Positions 1-9,435 are shown, counted from the stretch's first letter. The stretch is 64,000 bases of DNA from Clostridium_I sp047718555 (GCF_047718555.1 NZ_JBDNRK010000010.1:40435-104434), one strand, 5' to 3'. Notes: a model not told the origin generated them from the letters alone. Translations and numbers: made by a program.

Positions 1-1
1 T

Positions 2-1000
2 CCTATATTAACAACATTAACTAGTAAAATGTCTCGTAAATCATTACTGATTTCTTTAATGGTTGTGTTTGTTGCTGGTAATATTATTGCCGCTTTATCC
101 GGCAGCTTTAGTTTACTACTTATAGCGCGTATAGTTACGGCTTTCTCTCATGGAGTATTTTTTTCCATAGCTTCTACAATTGCCTCTGATTTAGTACCTG
201 AAAATAAAAAGGCCAGTGCCATTGCACTAGTGTTTACAGGTTTAACTATAGCTACAGTAACAGGAGTACCTTTAGGCACTTATATCGGACAACAATTTGG
301 ATGGAGGTCTACTTTCTGGTGTGTAGCTATCTTAGGTCTTATAGCATTAATTTCCACTTCAATCCTAGTTCCTAAAAATTTAAAGGAAGCTTTACCTGTT
401 TCTTTTAAAGCTCAAGTAAAACTAGTAACAAATGGACGTTTGCTTCTAGCTTTTCTCATAACAGCATTAGGATATGGCGGTACCTTTGTTACATTTACTT
501 TTTTAAGTCCTATATTAGAAAAAGTTACAGGATATGCCCCTAGTTCAGTTAGTTTACTTTTACTAGTATATGGTATTGCCATTGCTATTGGTAACACTAT
601 TGGAGGAAAAGCTGCTAATAAAAATCCTATAAAAGCTTTATTCTGGATGTTTATTATTCAATCTATTGTACTTTTCATACTAACTTTCACTGCCCCTTTT
701 AAAGTTGCCGGCACAATAACAGTTATGATAATGGGATTATTTGCATTCATGAATGTACCTGGTCTTCAAGCTTTTGTTGTTCAGCTTGCTAAAAGATATG
801 TACCTTCTGCAGTAGATGTGGCTTCTGCTATTAACATAGCAGCCTTCAATTTAGGTATAGCTTTAGGAGCTTTTATAGGCGGTATCGTAGTAAATTCCTT
901 AGGATTACTTGCTACTCCTTGGATTGGTGCTTTGATGGTATTAGGAGCTGTTTTTCTTACATTAGTTAGTATAAGGTTAGAAGATAAATCAAGTCTCTAA
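2..1000 (+). CDS. MFS transporter, partial (5' end outside window)
   Basis: This is the C-terminal part of a major facilitator superfamily drug or sugar efflux protein of the AraJ/YdhP type. The frame is open to the left edge. The ATG at 29 lies inside the typical cytoplasmic loop (preceding residues PILTTLTSK, then MSRKSLL), so it is not the real start. About 330 residues are visible, with roughly ten hydrophobic segments and a glycine-rich C-terminal half (for example GIALGAFIGG). Family members export arabinose, purines or drugs by proton antiport, and the substrate cannot be told here. It converges on the HxlR gene at 1145-1483, with a shared hairpin terminator between them. HxlR regulators often control such exporters, which is inference only. 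Confidence 0.85.
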   Translation, partial: PILTTLTSKMSRKSLLISLMVVFVAGNIIAALSGSFSLLLIARIVTAFSHGVFFSIASTIASDLVPENKKASAIALVFTGLTIATVTGVPLGTYIGQQFGWRSTFWCVAILGLIALISTSILVPKNLKEALPVSFKAQVKLVTNGRLLLAFLITALGYGGTFVTFTFLSPILEKVTGYAPSSVSLLLLVYGIAIAIGNTIGGKAANKNPIKALFWMFIIQSIVLFILTFTAPFKVAGTITVMIMGLFAFMNVPGLQAFVVQLAKRYVPSAVDVASAINIAAFNLGIALGAFIGGIVVNSLGLLATPWIGALMVLGAVFLTLVSIRLEDKSSL

Positions 1001-1052
1001 AATTCCTAGTAGAATTATATTAATAAGTTAAGTTCACATAATGTAAAACTAC

Positions 1053-1087
1053 AAATTACAGTAAAAACTTTATTTTTACTGTAATTT
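1053..1087. terminator. Bidirectional hairpin terminator between MFS gene and HxlR gene
   Basis: A 15-bp perfect inverted repeat (aaattacagtaaaaa and its complement) with a 5-base loop lies between two convergent genes. T runs on both strands fit a shared intrinsic terminator. Confidence 0.7.
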
Positions 1088-1144
1088 TATTTTTTCCATT
1101 TATTTAAAGAAGTGCTAAACCAACAGATATTAAATAACCATTCT

Positions 1145-1483
1145 TTATTCAATTACTTCGTTGTCTTGGAAGTTTTCTATTGCCCATTGCTGAATCATAT
1201 CCAAAGCTGGGAAAAGCTTTTTCCCTCTTTCAGTCAGAAAATACTCCACCCTAGGAGGAATTTCTGAAAAAGCTTTTTTCTCAATGAGACCATCTATTTC
1301 TAGCTCGCTAAGTTTTTCACTTAATACTTTTTGGCTAACGTTACCTGTAAATCTTTGTAGTTCTAGAAATCTTTTAGGACCTTCATTTAAATTACATAGA
1401 ATCACAGCTTTCCATTTTCCTCTTATGAGTTCAAAACCTAAATCCAAATAACACACAAATTCCTTACCTTTATAATTTAGCAT
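1145..1483 (-). CDS. HxlR-family winged-helix transcriptional regulator
   Basis: A 112-residue protein of the usual HxlR length. It has the single early cysteine (Cys11), the helix start 'LIRGKW', the recognition segment 'VSQKVLSEKLSELE' and the wing 'PPRVEYFLTERGKKL'. These regulators bind DNA as dimers and sense aldehydes, quinones or redox state through cysteine in characterised members. The start has a good ribosome site (aaggag, spacing about 6). A perfect palindrome at 1619-1648, about 135 bases upstream, is a possible operator. Target genes are not provable from sequence; the adjacent MFS exporter and the DUF1450 gene are the candidates. Confidence 0.88.
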   Translation of the reverse strand: MLNYKGKEFVCYLDLGFELIRGKWKAVILCNLNEGPKRFLELQRFTGNVSQKVLSEKLSELEIDGLIEKKAFSEIPPRVEYFLTERGKKLFPALDMIQQWAIENFQDNEVIE

Positions 1484-1618
1484 AGTTTCTCCTTCTTAAA
1501 TCTCAATGTTTAGATAGTAAGAGTATATCAAAAATAGAAGTTACATTCAAATTGATCACTAAGATTAAAATTTATTAAAAATTTACGGTTATTAAAACCT
1601 TGATAGAACAAATTTCAT

Positions 1619-1648
1619 ACTTTTAGGTAACTGCGCTTACCTAAAAGT
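1619..1648. promoter_or_regulatory. Perfect 12-bp palindrome, possible HxlR operator
   Basis: Half-sites acttttaggtaa and ttacctaaaagt are separated by 6 bases. The palindrome sits between the divergently transcribed HxlR gene (start 1483) and DUF1450 gene (start 1790). The position fits a regulator site for either gene. It could also be a hairpin. No long T run follows it, which argues against a terminator. Confidence 0.4.
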
Positions 1649-1789
1649 ACGTACTTGTTTTGTATAGATACACAAAGTAAACTATGTTTGTCAATATTTT
1701 TATAAACTTTATTAGATAAAGCGGCAATTATTTTTATAGAGTGAAGTAAAGTATTAACAATTATATAAAGAATACAGGAGGAATGGAAA

Positions 1790-1987
1790 GTGATTAAAGT
1801 TTGTCCAAATTGTTCAGGAGTAGATGTTGAAGAATTAAAAACTAGTGTATCAGAAGAAAATTTATATTTAGGTTGCATAGGTCTATGTGGTCAAAATAAA
1901 GGAAAAAGTTTTGGATATATTAATGACGAACTAGTTATTAAGGATTCAAGCAGAGAGTTTATAGAAGCAGCAAAACTTGCAAAGTAA
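1790..1987 (+). CDS. DUF1450 family small cysteine-containing protein
   Basis: A 65-residue protein of the YuzB/DUF1450 type. Two cysteine pairs, CPNC near the N-terminus (residues 5-8) and CIGLC (about 29-33), are followed by 'GYINDELV', which matches the family pattern of a C-x-x-x-C turn and a short beta hairpin. The function of the family is unknown; a thioredoxin-like or metal-binding fold is possible. Translation starts at GTG, 8 bases after a perfect aggagg box. The gene is monocistronic, with a hairpin terminator directly downstream. Confidence 0.75.
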   Translation: MIKVCPNCSGVDVEELKTSVSEENLYLGCIGLCGQNKGKSFGYINDELVIKDSSREFIEAAKLAK

Positions 1988-2016
1988 TTTATTAAGATAA
2001 ATATAATAAGTTAAAT

Positions 2017-2048
2017 AATAGCCTAGGTTAATGCCAACCTAGGCTATT
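2017..2048 (+). terminator. Terminator after the DUF1450 gene
   Basis: A 13-bp perfect stem (aatagcctaggtt / aacctaggctatt) with a 6-base loop begins 29 bases after the stop codon. The 3' side is only modestly T-rich. Confidence 0.65.
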
Positions 2049-2230
2049 TATAGAAAGTTAACAATTATTCTTATAAAGTGCAAATAAGTTTATAAATTAC
2101 ATTAACTAAATAAAGTTAAAGAAAAAAAGTTGAAATTAATGTACATAAAGAAGCAATGTTTTAATAGTTGAGAATAATTAAAATTATTCATTTTAATATA
2201 AATAAAATATACAAGTAGGAGGACTATAAA

Positions 2231-2554
2231 ATGGATTTAATATTAAATAGAAGAAGTATAAGAAAATATGAGGAAAGAACGGTTGAGAAGGATAAAATAG
2301 AAAAACTTTTAAGGTCTGCTATGCAAGCACCATCAGCAGCAAACCAACAGCCTTGGGAATTCATAGTTGTTGAAGATAAAGATATATTAAAAAAATTAGC
2401 AGATACAAGTCCTTATTCAGGTATTGTTGCAAATTCAGCGGTTACATTTGTTCTTCTATCAAGAAAAGAAGGATTAATGTTTCCAGATTTTTCACTACAA
2501 GACATAGATATAACCCCACAAAAAAAAGAAACAAAAGAAATACAGATCCACTAG
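2231..2554 (+). pseudogene. Nitroreductase, truncated by deletion (N-terminal part)
   Basis: Residues 1 to about 92 match the start of an FMN-dependent nitroreductase of about 170-190 residues. The phosphate-binding 'NRRSIRKYEERTV', the substrate-side 'APSAANQQPWEFIVV' and 'LMFPDFSLQD' are all present. After that the protein breaks off at an A-rich stretch (2519-2540) and a few unrelated codons lead to a stop at 2552-2554. The second half, needed for FMN binding and dimerisation, is missing. The start and ribosome site (taggagg) are intact. The following sequence is the end of an alcohol dehydrogenase in another frame, so an internal deletion joined two genes. Confidence 0.8.
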
Positions 2555-3054
2555 CATTGGAAGCTGCTAGATTAGTATTTGAGTGGCTTCCTAAAGCTTA
2601 TGAAAATGGGCAGAATATGGAAGCTAGAGAAGCTATGCATCATGCATCAACCATTGCAGGAATGGCATTTGCCAATGTATCATTAGGCATTGTTCATAGT
2701 TTAGCTCACAGTTTAGGAGGACAGTTTGGTATAACTCATGGCTTAGCAAATGCCATTTTACTTCCTTATGTCATAGAATATAATAGGCAAAATACGAACA
2801 AATATGATTTAATTGAAAAGAAATTAGGAATTGGTAATTTATCAGATGCTATAAGAAACCTAAATAAAATCTTAGAAATTCCAAGTTCATTTAATAAATT
2901 AAATCAAATAAGTGAAGAAAAATTTCAAGAAGTATTAAAAGAAATGTCTCAAAATGCATTTGAAGATGCATGTACTTATACAAATCCGAGAGAAACAAAT
3001 GCAGAAGAATTAGCAGAGCTTTTTAAGAATACTTATTATGGATTAAATGTATAA
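2539..3054 (+). pseudogene. Iron-containing alcohol dehydrogenase, C-terminal remnant
   Basis: About 170 residues match the C-terminal helical domain of group III iron alcohol dehydrogenases, starting at 'NTDPLALEAARLVFEWLP'. The iron-binding pattern with three histidines is kept ('GIVHSLAHSLGGQFGITHG'). The N-terminal Rossmann domain of about 200 residues is absent, and the fragment has no start codon or ribosome site of its own. It lies in a different frame from the nitroreductase fragment just upstream. A 25-codon ORF (3054-3131) overlaps its stop; I do not recognise it and it may be another remnant. Confidence 0.8.
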
Positions 3055-3155
3055 TGATAGTAGATACTTCTGTAGTAGGAAAAGCATTGGATGGAATTAA
3101 TGAAGCTTATAAAATACCTTTAGCTATTTAAATTTTTAAAACTAATAGTTACCTA

Positions 3156-3194
3156 AAAATGTATGTTATGCTTATTAGCCATAACATACATTTT
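3156..3194. terminator. Bidirectional terminator
   Basis: A 15-bp perfect stem (aaaatgtatgttatg and its complement) with a 9-base loop lies between the ADH remnant and the convergent yyaL-type gene. T and A tracts on both sides fit termination in both directions. Confidence 0.75.
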
Positions 3195-3216
3195 CTATTT
3201 CTCTTAATATATTTTC

Positions 3217-5275
3217 TCATTTGCTTATCAGATTATGAAATTCTTCCAGATCATTAGTTGGAGCTAAACATGAGTTATTTTTACAAACATAAGCTGTAGT
3301 TTTATTCTTAACCACTACATTATTCTTTATAAAAGGTATAAGCTTATAGATTTCTTCACTTTCATCATTAAATATAATTTCAGAAAAAGGTAAGAATTTT
3401 TTATTTATTTCACTGATCATAGCTTTTGTACTGTTATCATTTATATTGCCTGCAATAACTACATGTGTTTCTGGAGTTATACTAGTTAGGAAAGCAGAAA
3501 TTGTATTTATATACGCTGCTGGCACTTCATTTATCTTTTCTGCAAAGGTATTAAAAATTTCTCCAGCCTTTTGTTCTAATTTTTTGTCTCCAGTTATTCT
3601 TGACAACCTTATAATATTCATAGCTGCTACACTATTTCCAGATGGAATAGCCCCATCATATATTTCTTTTGATTTTAAAATGAGCTCTTCACTATCTTTA
3701 CCGGAAAAGAATAATCCACTATTTTCTTCATCCCAAAAGTATTTAAGCATATCATCATTTAATCCCACAGCTTTTCTTAAATAAGATGATTCAAAAGTTG
3801 TTTCATACGTTTCAATTAATCCAAACACTAGGAAGGCATAATCATCCAAATATCCTAAATTAGCAGCTTCTCCTTCTCTATATCTGCATAACAATCTCCC
3901 CTGTTCATTAATCAAATTATTAAAAATAAAGTTTATAGCCCGATCTGCTGCCTCTTTGTATTTTTCTACTTGAAATACTCTTCCTGCATAGGCCATAGCC
4001 GCTATCATAAGTCCATTCCATGCTGTGAGTATTTTATCATCTTTGTGCGGATGTACTCTTTTTTCTCTGTAATTGAATAGCTTCTCTATTGATTTTTGCA
4101 ATCTATTCTTAATCTTTTCATTCTCAAGTTCTTCTAAATCTTCCCCTATTAAATTAATTATATTTTCACCTTCAAAATTACCTTTTTCTTTAGTTTCATA
4201 ATACTCATTAAAAAAACTAGCCTCTTCTCCTAAAACATCTTCTATCTCCCTTTTATCCCATATATAGAACTTTCCTTCTACTCCTTCTGAATCCGCATCT
4301 TCCGCAGAATAAAAGCCTCCCTCTTCATGAGTCATATCTCTTAATATATAATCTAATATCTTTGTAGCTATTTCTTTATACCTATTTTTGTAAGTCAATT
4401 GATAAGTTTCTGTATATATAATAGCTAAAAGTGCATTATCATAAAGCATCTTTTCAAAATGAGGTACTAACCATTTTGAATCCACTGAATATCTAGAAAA
4501 TCCAAAGCCTATATGATCAAAAATTCCACCAGAATACATTGAATCTAAAGTATTTTCTACCATTTGCAGAACTTCTTTATCACCCTTTGCCTTATAATAT
4601 CTTAAAAGAAAACTTAAATTATGTGGTGTCGGAAATTTAGGTGCACTACTAAATCCGCCAAATACCGGATCATAGCTATTCCTTAATGAATCATAAGCAT
4701 CCTTTATTATATTTTCACTTATTTTACCCTTTTTATCCACAGTCTGATTCTGTAAAAAGTCAACAATGTTATTACTTGATTCTAATAAAGCATCTTTTTT
4801 CTCTATCCACATTGCATTTATTTTATCTAATAACTCCATAAGCCCCATATGTCCATACTGAGTCTTCTTAGGTAAATATGTTCCTGCAAAAAAAGGTTTT
4901 TTATCTGGGGTCATAATAATTGTAAGAGGCCATCCACCGCTGCCTGTGATAGCTTGACACACTGACATATATATATTATCTATATCTGGTCTCTCTTCTC
5001 TATCCACTTTAATTGCTACAAAATATTTGTTTAATAATTCTGCTACTTCATTATCTTCAAAAGATTCTTTTTCCATAACATGACACCAATGACAAGTTGA
5101 ATTGTGTACCCAACTATGAATACCCAATAGATAAAAAAATGGGTTTGTTCTCTTTCTCTGCTTTCTGAAATGCTTCATCACTCCAACTATACCAATTTAC
5201 AGGATTATAAGCGTGTTGGAGCAGATACGGAGATTTTTCATTAATTAATCTATTAGGCTTACTATTTGAGTTCAT
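3217..5275 (-). pseudogene. YyaL/DUF255 thioredoxin-like protein, broken by a 19-base insertion
   Basis: The body is a YyaL-type protein: a thioredoxin-like N-terminal domain with 'STCHWCHVMEKESFED' and a long six-hairpin glycosidase-like C-terminal part. The longest open frame (654 residues) starts at 5181 with nonsense sequence. The true start is the ATG at 5275, behind a strong ggaggtgg site, and reads MNSNSKPNRLINEKSPYLLQ through 'KPIFLSIGYS', then hits TAG (5114-5116). Removing 19 bases between 'IGYS' and 'TCHWCH' restores the normal family sequence. The insertion looks like an imperfect local duplication of ttgggta...ttca. Either this is a recent pseudogene or a sequencing artefact. Confidence 0.85.
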
Positions 5276-5356
5276 AACACCACCTCCTTTATTTATTCTT
5301 GATTATAGTATAACCCAGATAATTATTTTCAGTCTCTAGAATTTAAAAAAGATAGA

Positions 5357-5399
5357 CACCAGCGAGGTGATCTCTACTGATGCCAAGAACTCTGTTTAT
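5357..5399 (+). repeat. Family B repeat, right-end fragment
   Basis: The sequence ctgatgccaagaactctgtt at 5377-5396 matches the right end of the copies at 29015-29214 and 31629-31770. It stands alone here, about 125 bases from a left-end fragment in the opposite orientation. Confidence 0.6.
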
Positions 5400-5522
5400 C
5401 TAACCATTAAATTCTGCCAGATATTTAAAATATCTTCTGGATTATTATTACTCACTTACCTTTTTGGATTTTTTCTCTAGTTGCTTATTTATCTTATTTT
5501 GAAACTTTAAGAATTATCCATG

Positions 5523-5588
5523 GACATGTTGCTGTAAAACTCCTCCTCCTAAAGGTGGAGTTTTACAGCGGCTAGTCATCGGATAAAT
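5523..5588 (-). repeat. Family B repeat, left-end fragment with hairpin
   Basis: The 3' flank ctagtcatcggataaat is the complement of the tttatccgatgac end shared by all family B copies. Next to it is a 13-bp perfect stem (5531-5543 with 5557-5569), the structured part of the repeat. Confidence 0.65.
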
Positions 5589-5600
5589 CCTAAAAAATAA

Positions 5601-5649
5601 AAAAATCCTACTCCTTCTGATATAAAATATTAAACGGAATAGGATTTTT
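5601..5649 (-). terminator. Terminator downstream of the CmpB-like gene
   Basis: Inverted repeat aaaaatcctactcc / ggaataggattttt with two mismatches lies 85 bases past the stop of the minus-strand gene at 5734. A T run follows on that strand. Confidence 0.5.
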
Positions 5650-5733
5650 ATATGTTTTAAAAAGTATTATGGAAAATTTTCAGATTATGAACACTTAAAA
5701 AATATAGTGTTTTCATTAGTAGATTAGTAATTT

Positions 5734-6153
5734 TTAGCCATGAGCTCCCAGTAAAAAAAACAACCTATCAATGGCATCGTGAACTCTTTCAAAAGCAAGA
5801 CCACAAAAAAACCAAACTGGTGCAAAATCCAGTCTAATTAACCCATTAATAGATAATGGACCATTGCCGTAATTCCATGGACATACCCCTATAATGTCTC
5901 TTAAAAGCCAGCCGCTTAAATATTCAATAGAAAATAAAATTACCATGTAAACGCCTCCCCTTAATATAAGGGGCCAACTTCTAATCTTATCATGCATGGG
6001 TTCAAGGAAAACAGCTAATCCATAGATTAAAAACATCCATATATAAGTATATCCTGTAAGCTTGATGTCTCCTCTCATCAATGAGCCAAATCCCGTCCAA
6101 AATATTTCAGCACTTAATCCTAAGAATCCATATATTATAAATCTTTTTCCCAT
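5734..6153 (-). CDS. Small integral membrane protein, putative ABC-transporter type IV (CmpB) family
   Basis: A 139-residue protein with four predicted membrane segments, near residues 5-24, 35-52, 63-85 and 110-128. The stretch 'GVCPWNYGNGPLSINGLIRL' followed by 'PVWFFCGL' is typical of PF06541-type proteins (W-x-Y ... G-x-I-R-L-D-x-x-P-x-W). No function is established for the family. The ATG has only a weak ribosome site. It lies 58 bases downstream of surE on the same strand, so co-transcription with surE is possible. Confidence 0.6.
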   Translation of the reverse strand: MGKRFIIYGFLGLSAEIFWTGFGSLMRGDIKLTGYTYIWMFLIYGLAVFLEPMHDKIRSWPLILRGGVYMVILFSIEYLSGWLLRDIIGVCPWNYGNGPLSINGLIRLDFAPVWFFCGLAFERVHDAIDRLFFLLGAHG

Positions 6154-6211
6154 GAATATATATTTTGTATTTATCCATAAAATATTCTAGATAATAAAAT
6201 AATTTTTCAAA

Positions 6212-6967
6212 TTATTTTATCCATCTTTCCACGTCCTTAAGAATCTTAAAATTTGTCAAATCATAATGCAGTGGTGTCAATGTAACATATCCTTCCCTTA
6301 AAAAGTGTACATCAGTGTCCTCTTCATGAATGGGATTGATTTTTCCATTTAGCATAAAACTTGCAGTATCAGTAGATTTTTTAATACTTTCGTAATTATG
6401 ATTATAAACCCTACCACCAATTCTACATATTTTAATTCCCTTTATATTATTCTCTACTAATCCAGGCACATTTACATTTAAAACTACATCCTTATATGAA
6501 TTATTTTTTTCTGCTAAATTTAAAATTTTCTTGGCATACTTTGCAGCAGTAGAATAATTTTTAAAATTTTTATCAGCATGGACAGATACTGCTACAGAAG
6601 GTATATTATTAATGGCAGCTTCAATAGCAGCAGATACCGTTCCAGAATAAAGTATATCATTTCCTAAATTAGCACCTATATTTATTCCTGATACCACCAT
6701 ATCAATATCCTTATCTACTAGTTTCACCATTCCTATTCTCACACAATCGGCGGGAGTTCCCGTAACACTGTACGCTGGTGATTTTAAATTATCTATTTTT
6801 ACTTTCTTTACTATTAAAGGCTGGGAAATAGTTATAGAATGCCCACAAGCGCTTTTCTCACTATCTGGTGCAACAACAGTTAATTCATAATATTTTTCAA
6901 GTTCTCTTGCTAAAGTATGAAGCCCTTTTGCATTTATACCATCATCATTCACTAGTAATAATCTCAT
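6212..6967 (-). CDS. surE: 5'/3'-nucleotidase SurE
   Basis: SurE is a metal-dependent phosphatase that removes the phosphate from nucleoside 5'- and 3'-monophosphates (and exopolyphosphate in some members) in the cytoplasm. The 251-residue length is normal. The metal-binding 'NDDG' is at residues 7-10, and the conserved block 'SGINIGANLGNDILYSGT' near residue 95 supplies the other metal and phosphate ligands. The C-terminal 'VTLTPLHYDLT' is also typical. Upstream is the cysteine operon terminator; downstream is the CmpB-like membrane protein. Confidence 0.95.
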   Translation of the reverse strand: MRLLLVNDDGINAKGLHTLARELEKYYELTVVAPDSEKSACGHSITISQPLIVKKVKIDNLKSPAYSVTGTPADCVRIGMVKLVDKDIDMVVSGINIGANLGNDILYSGTVSAAIEAAINNIPSVAVSVHADKNFKNYSTAAKYAKKILNLAEKNNSYKDVVLNVNVPGLVENNIKGIKICRIGGRVYNHNYESIKKSTDTASFMLNGKINPIHEEDTDVHFLREGYVTLTPLHYDLTNFKILKDVERWIK

Positions 6968-7137
6968 ATTGTCCCTCCGAGTTAATTGATTCGAAATATT
7001 ATAATTATAATGTTAAAGAATTCTTATGCTAAAATCAATTAATTTATTAAACTAAATAATTTTCCATAGAGCATTAACTATCCCAAAATAATATTTCAGA
7101 TATTATTATAATATTGTGTATATAAACATTTGAACAC

Positions 7138-7177
7138 AAAAATAACTGCTTTAAAATAATTTAAAACAGTTATTTTT
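7138..7177 (-). terminator. Terminator of the cysteine operon
   Basis: An 11-bp stem (aaaaataactg / cagttattttt) with a long AT loop lies 89 bases after the cysK-like stop and is followed by A/T on the minus strand. Confidence 0.55.
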
Positions 7178-7265
7178 ATATATTTAGATTTATCCCATGA
7201 TTAAATTAAAATAAATTATTTTTTCTCTAGAATTTATTGATATATAGGCTATTCTTTAAAATCTG

Positions 7266-8174
7266 TTAATAAATATTCTTACTAAAATACCTATCCCCTC
7301 TGTCTGGGAAAACTGTTACGATATTTCCACTATCTATTTTTTCTGAAAGCTTTAATGCAGCTACCATGGCTGCTCCTGATGAGCTTCCAACTATAATACC
7401 CTCTTTAAATGCCAGCTCTCTTACCATATCAAAAGCCTCCTCATCCTTTACTTTGATAATCTCATCTACTAATTTCATATCCATAGTATGTGGTATAAAA
7501 TTATTTCCTATACCCTCAATGTCATAACATCCTTCTATGCCTCCACCCATAGTTGAACCTTCTGGATCTGCTAATATACCTTTAATATTTGGATTCTTTT
7601 CTTTCAAATATTTTACGATACCCGTATAAGTGCCACCACTTCCTGCTCCAGCTACAAAATGATCTATTTTACCATCTAGATCTCTATATATTTCAGGTCC
7701 GGTAGTTTCATAGTGAGCTAGTGGATTTGTAGCATTTTCAAATTGTCGCAAACTTGTAGAGTTTTCAATGGTATTTAATAATTCATCTGCCTTTGCAACC
7801 GCTCCAAGCATCCCATCTTTTCTTGATGTATTTATAATTTTAGCACCTAATGCTTTCATAAGCGTCTGTTTTTCCACAGAAAACTTTTCTGGAACAACAA
7901 AAATAACATTATAACCTTTATTGATAGCCGCAAGAGCCACCCCTATTCCTGTGTTTCCAGCTGTTGCTTCTACTATTGTGTAACCAGGCTTTAAAAGTCC
8001 CTTCTCTTCTGCATCTTCTATCATATAAACGCCTATTCTATCTTTAACACTTCCACCAGGATTATTTGTTTCCAGTTTAGCAAAAATATTAATTCCTTTT
8101 TTGCCTACTATATGATTAATCTTTATAAGTGGAGTGTTTCCTATGAGATCTCTAATATCCTCTATATATTTCAC
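7266..8174 (-). CDS. cysK: Cysteine synthase / O-acetylserine-dependent cystathionine beta-synthase (MccA-like)
   Basis: A PLP enzyme that replaces the acetyl group of O-acetylserine with sulfide (cysteine) or homocysteine (cystathionine). The 302-residue length fits. The PLP lysine is Lys44 in 'NPGGSVKDRIG', and the phosphate-binding loop is 'EATAGNTGIG'. This loop and 'PEKFSVEKQTLM' look more like Bacillus MccA, the first enzyme of methionine-to-cysteine conversion, than CysK. The neighbour upstream (46-base gap) is an MccB-like lyase, which supports that reading. Translation starts at GTG. It is the last gene of the T-box(Cys) operon. Plain CysK activity cannot be excluded. Confidence 0.88.
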   Translation of the reverse strand: MKYIEDIRDLIGNTPLIKINHIVGKKGINIFAKLETNNPGGSVKDRIGVYMIEDAEEKGLLKPGYTIVEATAGNTGIGVALAAINKGYNVIFVVPEKFSVEKQTLMKALGAKIINTSRKDGMLGAVAKADELLNTIENSTSLRQFENATNPLAHYETTGPEIYRDLDGKIDHFVAGAGSGGTYTGIVKYLKEKNPNIKGILADPEGSTMGGGIEGCYDIEGIGNNFIPHTMDMKLVDEIIKVKDEEAFDMVRELAFKEGIIVGSSSGAAMVAALKLSEKIDSGNIVTVFPDRGDRYFSKNIY

Positions 8175-8220
8175 GATTTTATCCCTTCTTTATAATAAAA
8201 TATGAAAAATTCACACTATC

Positions 8221-9366
8221 TTATATGCTGCTTTCATTTAGAGCTGCAGTTAAATCTTCTAATAAATCCTGAGAATTTTCTATTCCAACGGATAATCTTA
8301 TTAAATTATCTACAATTCCAACTTCTTGTCTTATATCATATGGAATTGCCGCATGAGTCATGGAAGCTGGATGGCATATCAAGGATTCCACTCCACCAAG
8401 ACTTTCACCAAAGGTAATTAGCTTTAAGCTTGATAAAAATTTCTTGTAATCAATTTTATTACTTAGTACAAAGGATATTACTCCACCATATCCCTTTGCT
8501 TGTTTTTTCTGAATATCATGACCTGGGTGGTCTTCAAATCCAGGATAGTAGACTTTTTCTACTTCCTCTCTATTTTTCAAGTATTCTGAGATTATTTTAC
8601 TGTTCTCATTATGTCTGTCCATTCTTACAGCTAATGTTTTTATTCCTCTTACTAATAAGAAAGAGTCGAAAGGTCCAAGGACTCCTCCAGTAGAATTTTG
8701 AATAAAATGTAATTTTTCAGCCAATTCCTCGCTATTTACTACTACAAGACCTGAAACAACATCACTATGTCCTCCCAAATATTTAGTAGCACTGTGGATA
8801 ACTATATCTACGCCTAAATCTATTGGTGTTTGAAGATATGGAGTCATAAAAGTGTTGTCCACTATAGTAAAAATTCCTTTTTCTTTTGCTATTTTTGATA
8901 TACCCTCTATATCAGTTATGTCCATAAGGGGGTTTGTTGGTGTCTCTATATATATTGCTTTTACATTTTCATCCACATTATTTTTTACTGCTTCTAAATC
9001 TGTAGTATCAACAATTTTATATCCTATATTGAAATGATTGAAAACTTTATCTAAAACTCTAAAGGTTCCACCATAGACATTGTTAGATATTATAACCTTG
9101 TCTCCAGTTTTAAATAGAGATATAACTGCTGTAATTGCCGCCATACCGGAGGCAAAAGCAAAACCAGCATATCCATGTTCCAAATCTGCTATAAGTTTTT
9201 CTAAAGCTTCTCTTGTTGGATTGCCTGTCCTTGAATATTCATATCCTGTGTTGTGTCCAAAGCTTGGCTGCTTATAAGTTGAAGTCTGATAAATAGGCAC
9301 ATTTACTGCACCAGTCTTCTCATCTCCATCTATTCCTCCATGAATTACTAATGATTCAATTTTCAT
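8221..9366 (-). CDS. mccB: Cystathionine gamma-lyase/gamma-synthase family PLP enzyme (MccB-like)
   Basis: A trans-sulfuration enzyme of 381 residues. The PLP lysine is Lys195 in 'HSATKYLGGHSD', and 'EYSRTGNPTRE' near residue 43 and 'ETPTNPLMDI' near 141 are family signatures. Together with the MccA-like gene downstream it would make cysteine from homocysteine and O-acetylserine through cystathionine. Sequence alone does not separate gamma-lyase from gamma-synthase; the cysteine T-box and the gene order favour the lyase. The start has a perfect gggagg site. Upstream, a 15-bp inverted repeat spans 9436-9511. Confidence 0.88.
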   Translation of the reverse strand: MKIESLVIHGGIDGDEKTGAVNVPIYQTSTYKQPSFGHNTGYEYSRTGNPTREALEKLIADLEHGYAGFAFASGMAAITAVISLFKTGDKVIISNNVYGGTFRVLDKVFNHFNIGYKIVDTTDLEAVKNNVDENVKAIYIETPTNPLMDITDIEGISKIAKEKGIFTIVDNTFMTPYLQTPIDLGVDIVIHSATKYLGGHSDVVSGLVVVNSEELAEKLHFIQNSTGGVLGPFDSFLLVRGIKTLAVRMDRHNENSKIISEYLKNREEVEKVYYPGFEDHPGHDIQKKQAKGYGGVISFVLSNKIDYKKFLSSLKLITFGESLGGVESLICHPASMTHAAIPYDIRQEVGIVDNLIRLSVGIENSQDLLEDLTAALNESSI

Positions 9367-9435
9367 AATTAATTTCTTCCTCCCTGTATTTTAAATTTAT
9401 ATATCTTAAGATAAACTACATATTGAATATGATAA

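Noticed and set aside
1615..1878. An 87-codon minus-strand frame opposite the DUF1450 gene
   Set aside because: It overlaps a gene with a strong ribosome site and has low-complexity, unrecognisable sequence; a shadow frame.
5114..5275. A separate small gene of 53 codons upstream of the yyaL body
   Set aside because: Its sequence is the normal N-terminus of the same protein, cut off by the 19-base insertion.
7981..9277. Several plus-strand frames within mccB and cysK
   Set aside because: They are antisense to well-conserved PLP enzymes and have no ribosome sites or family motifs.
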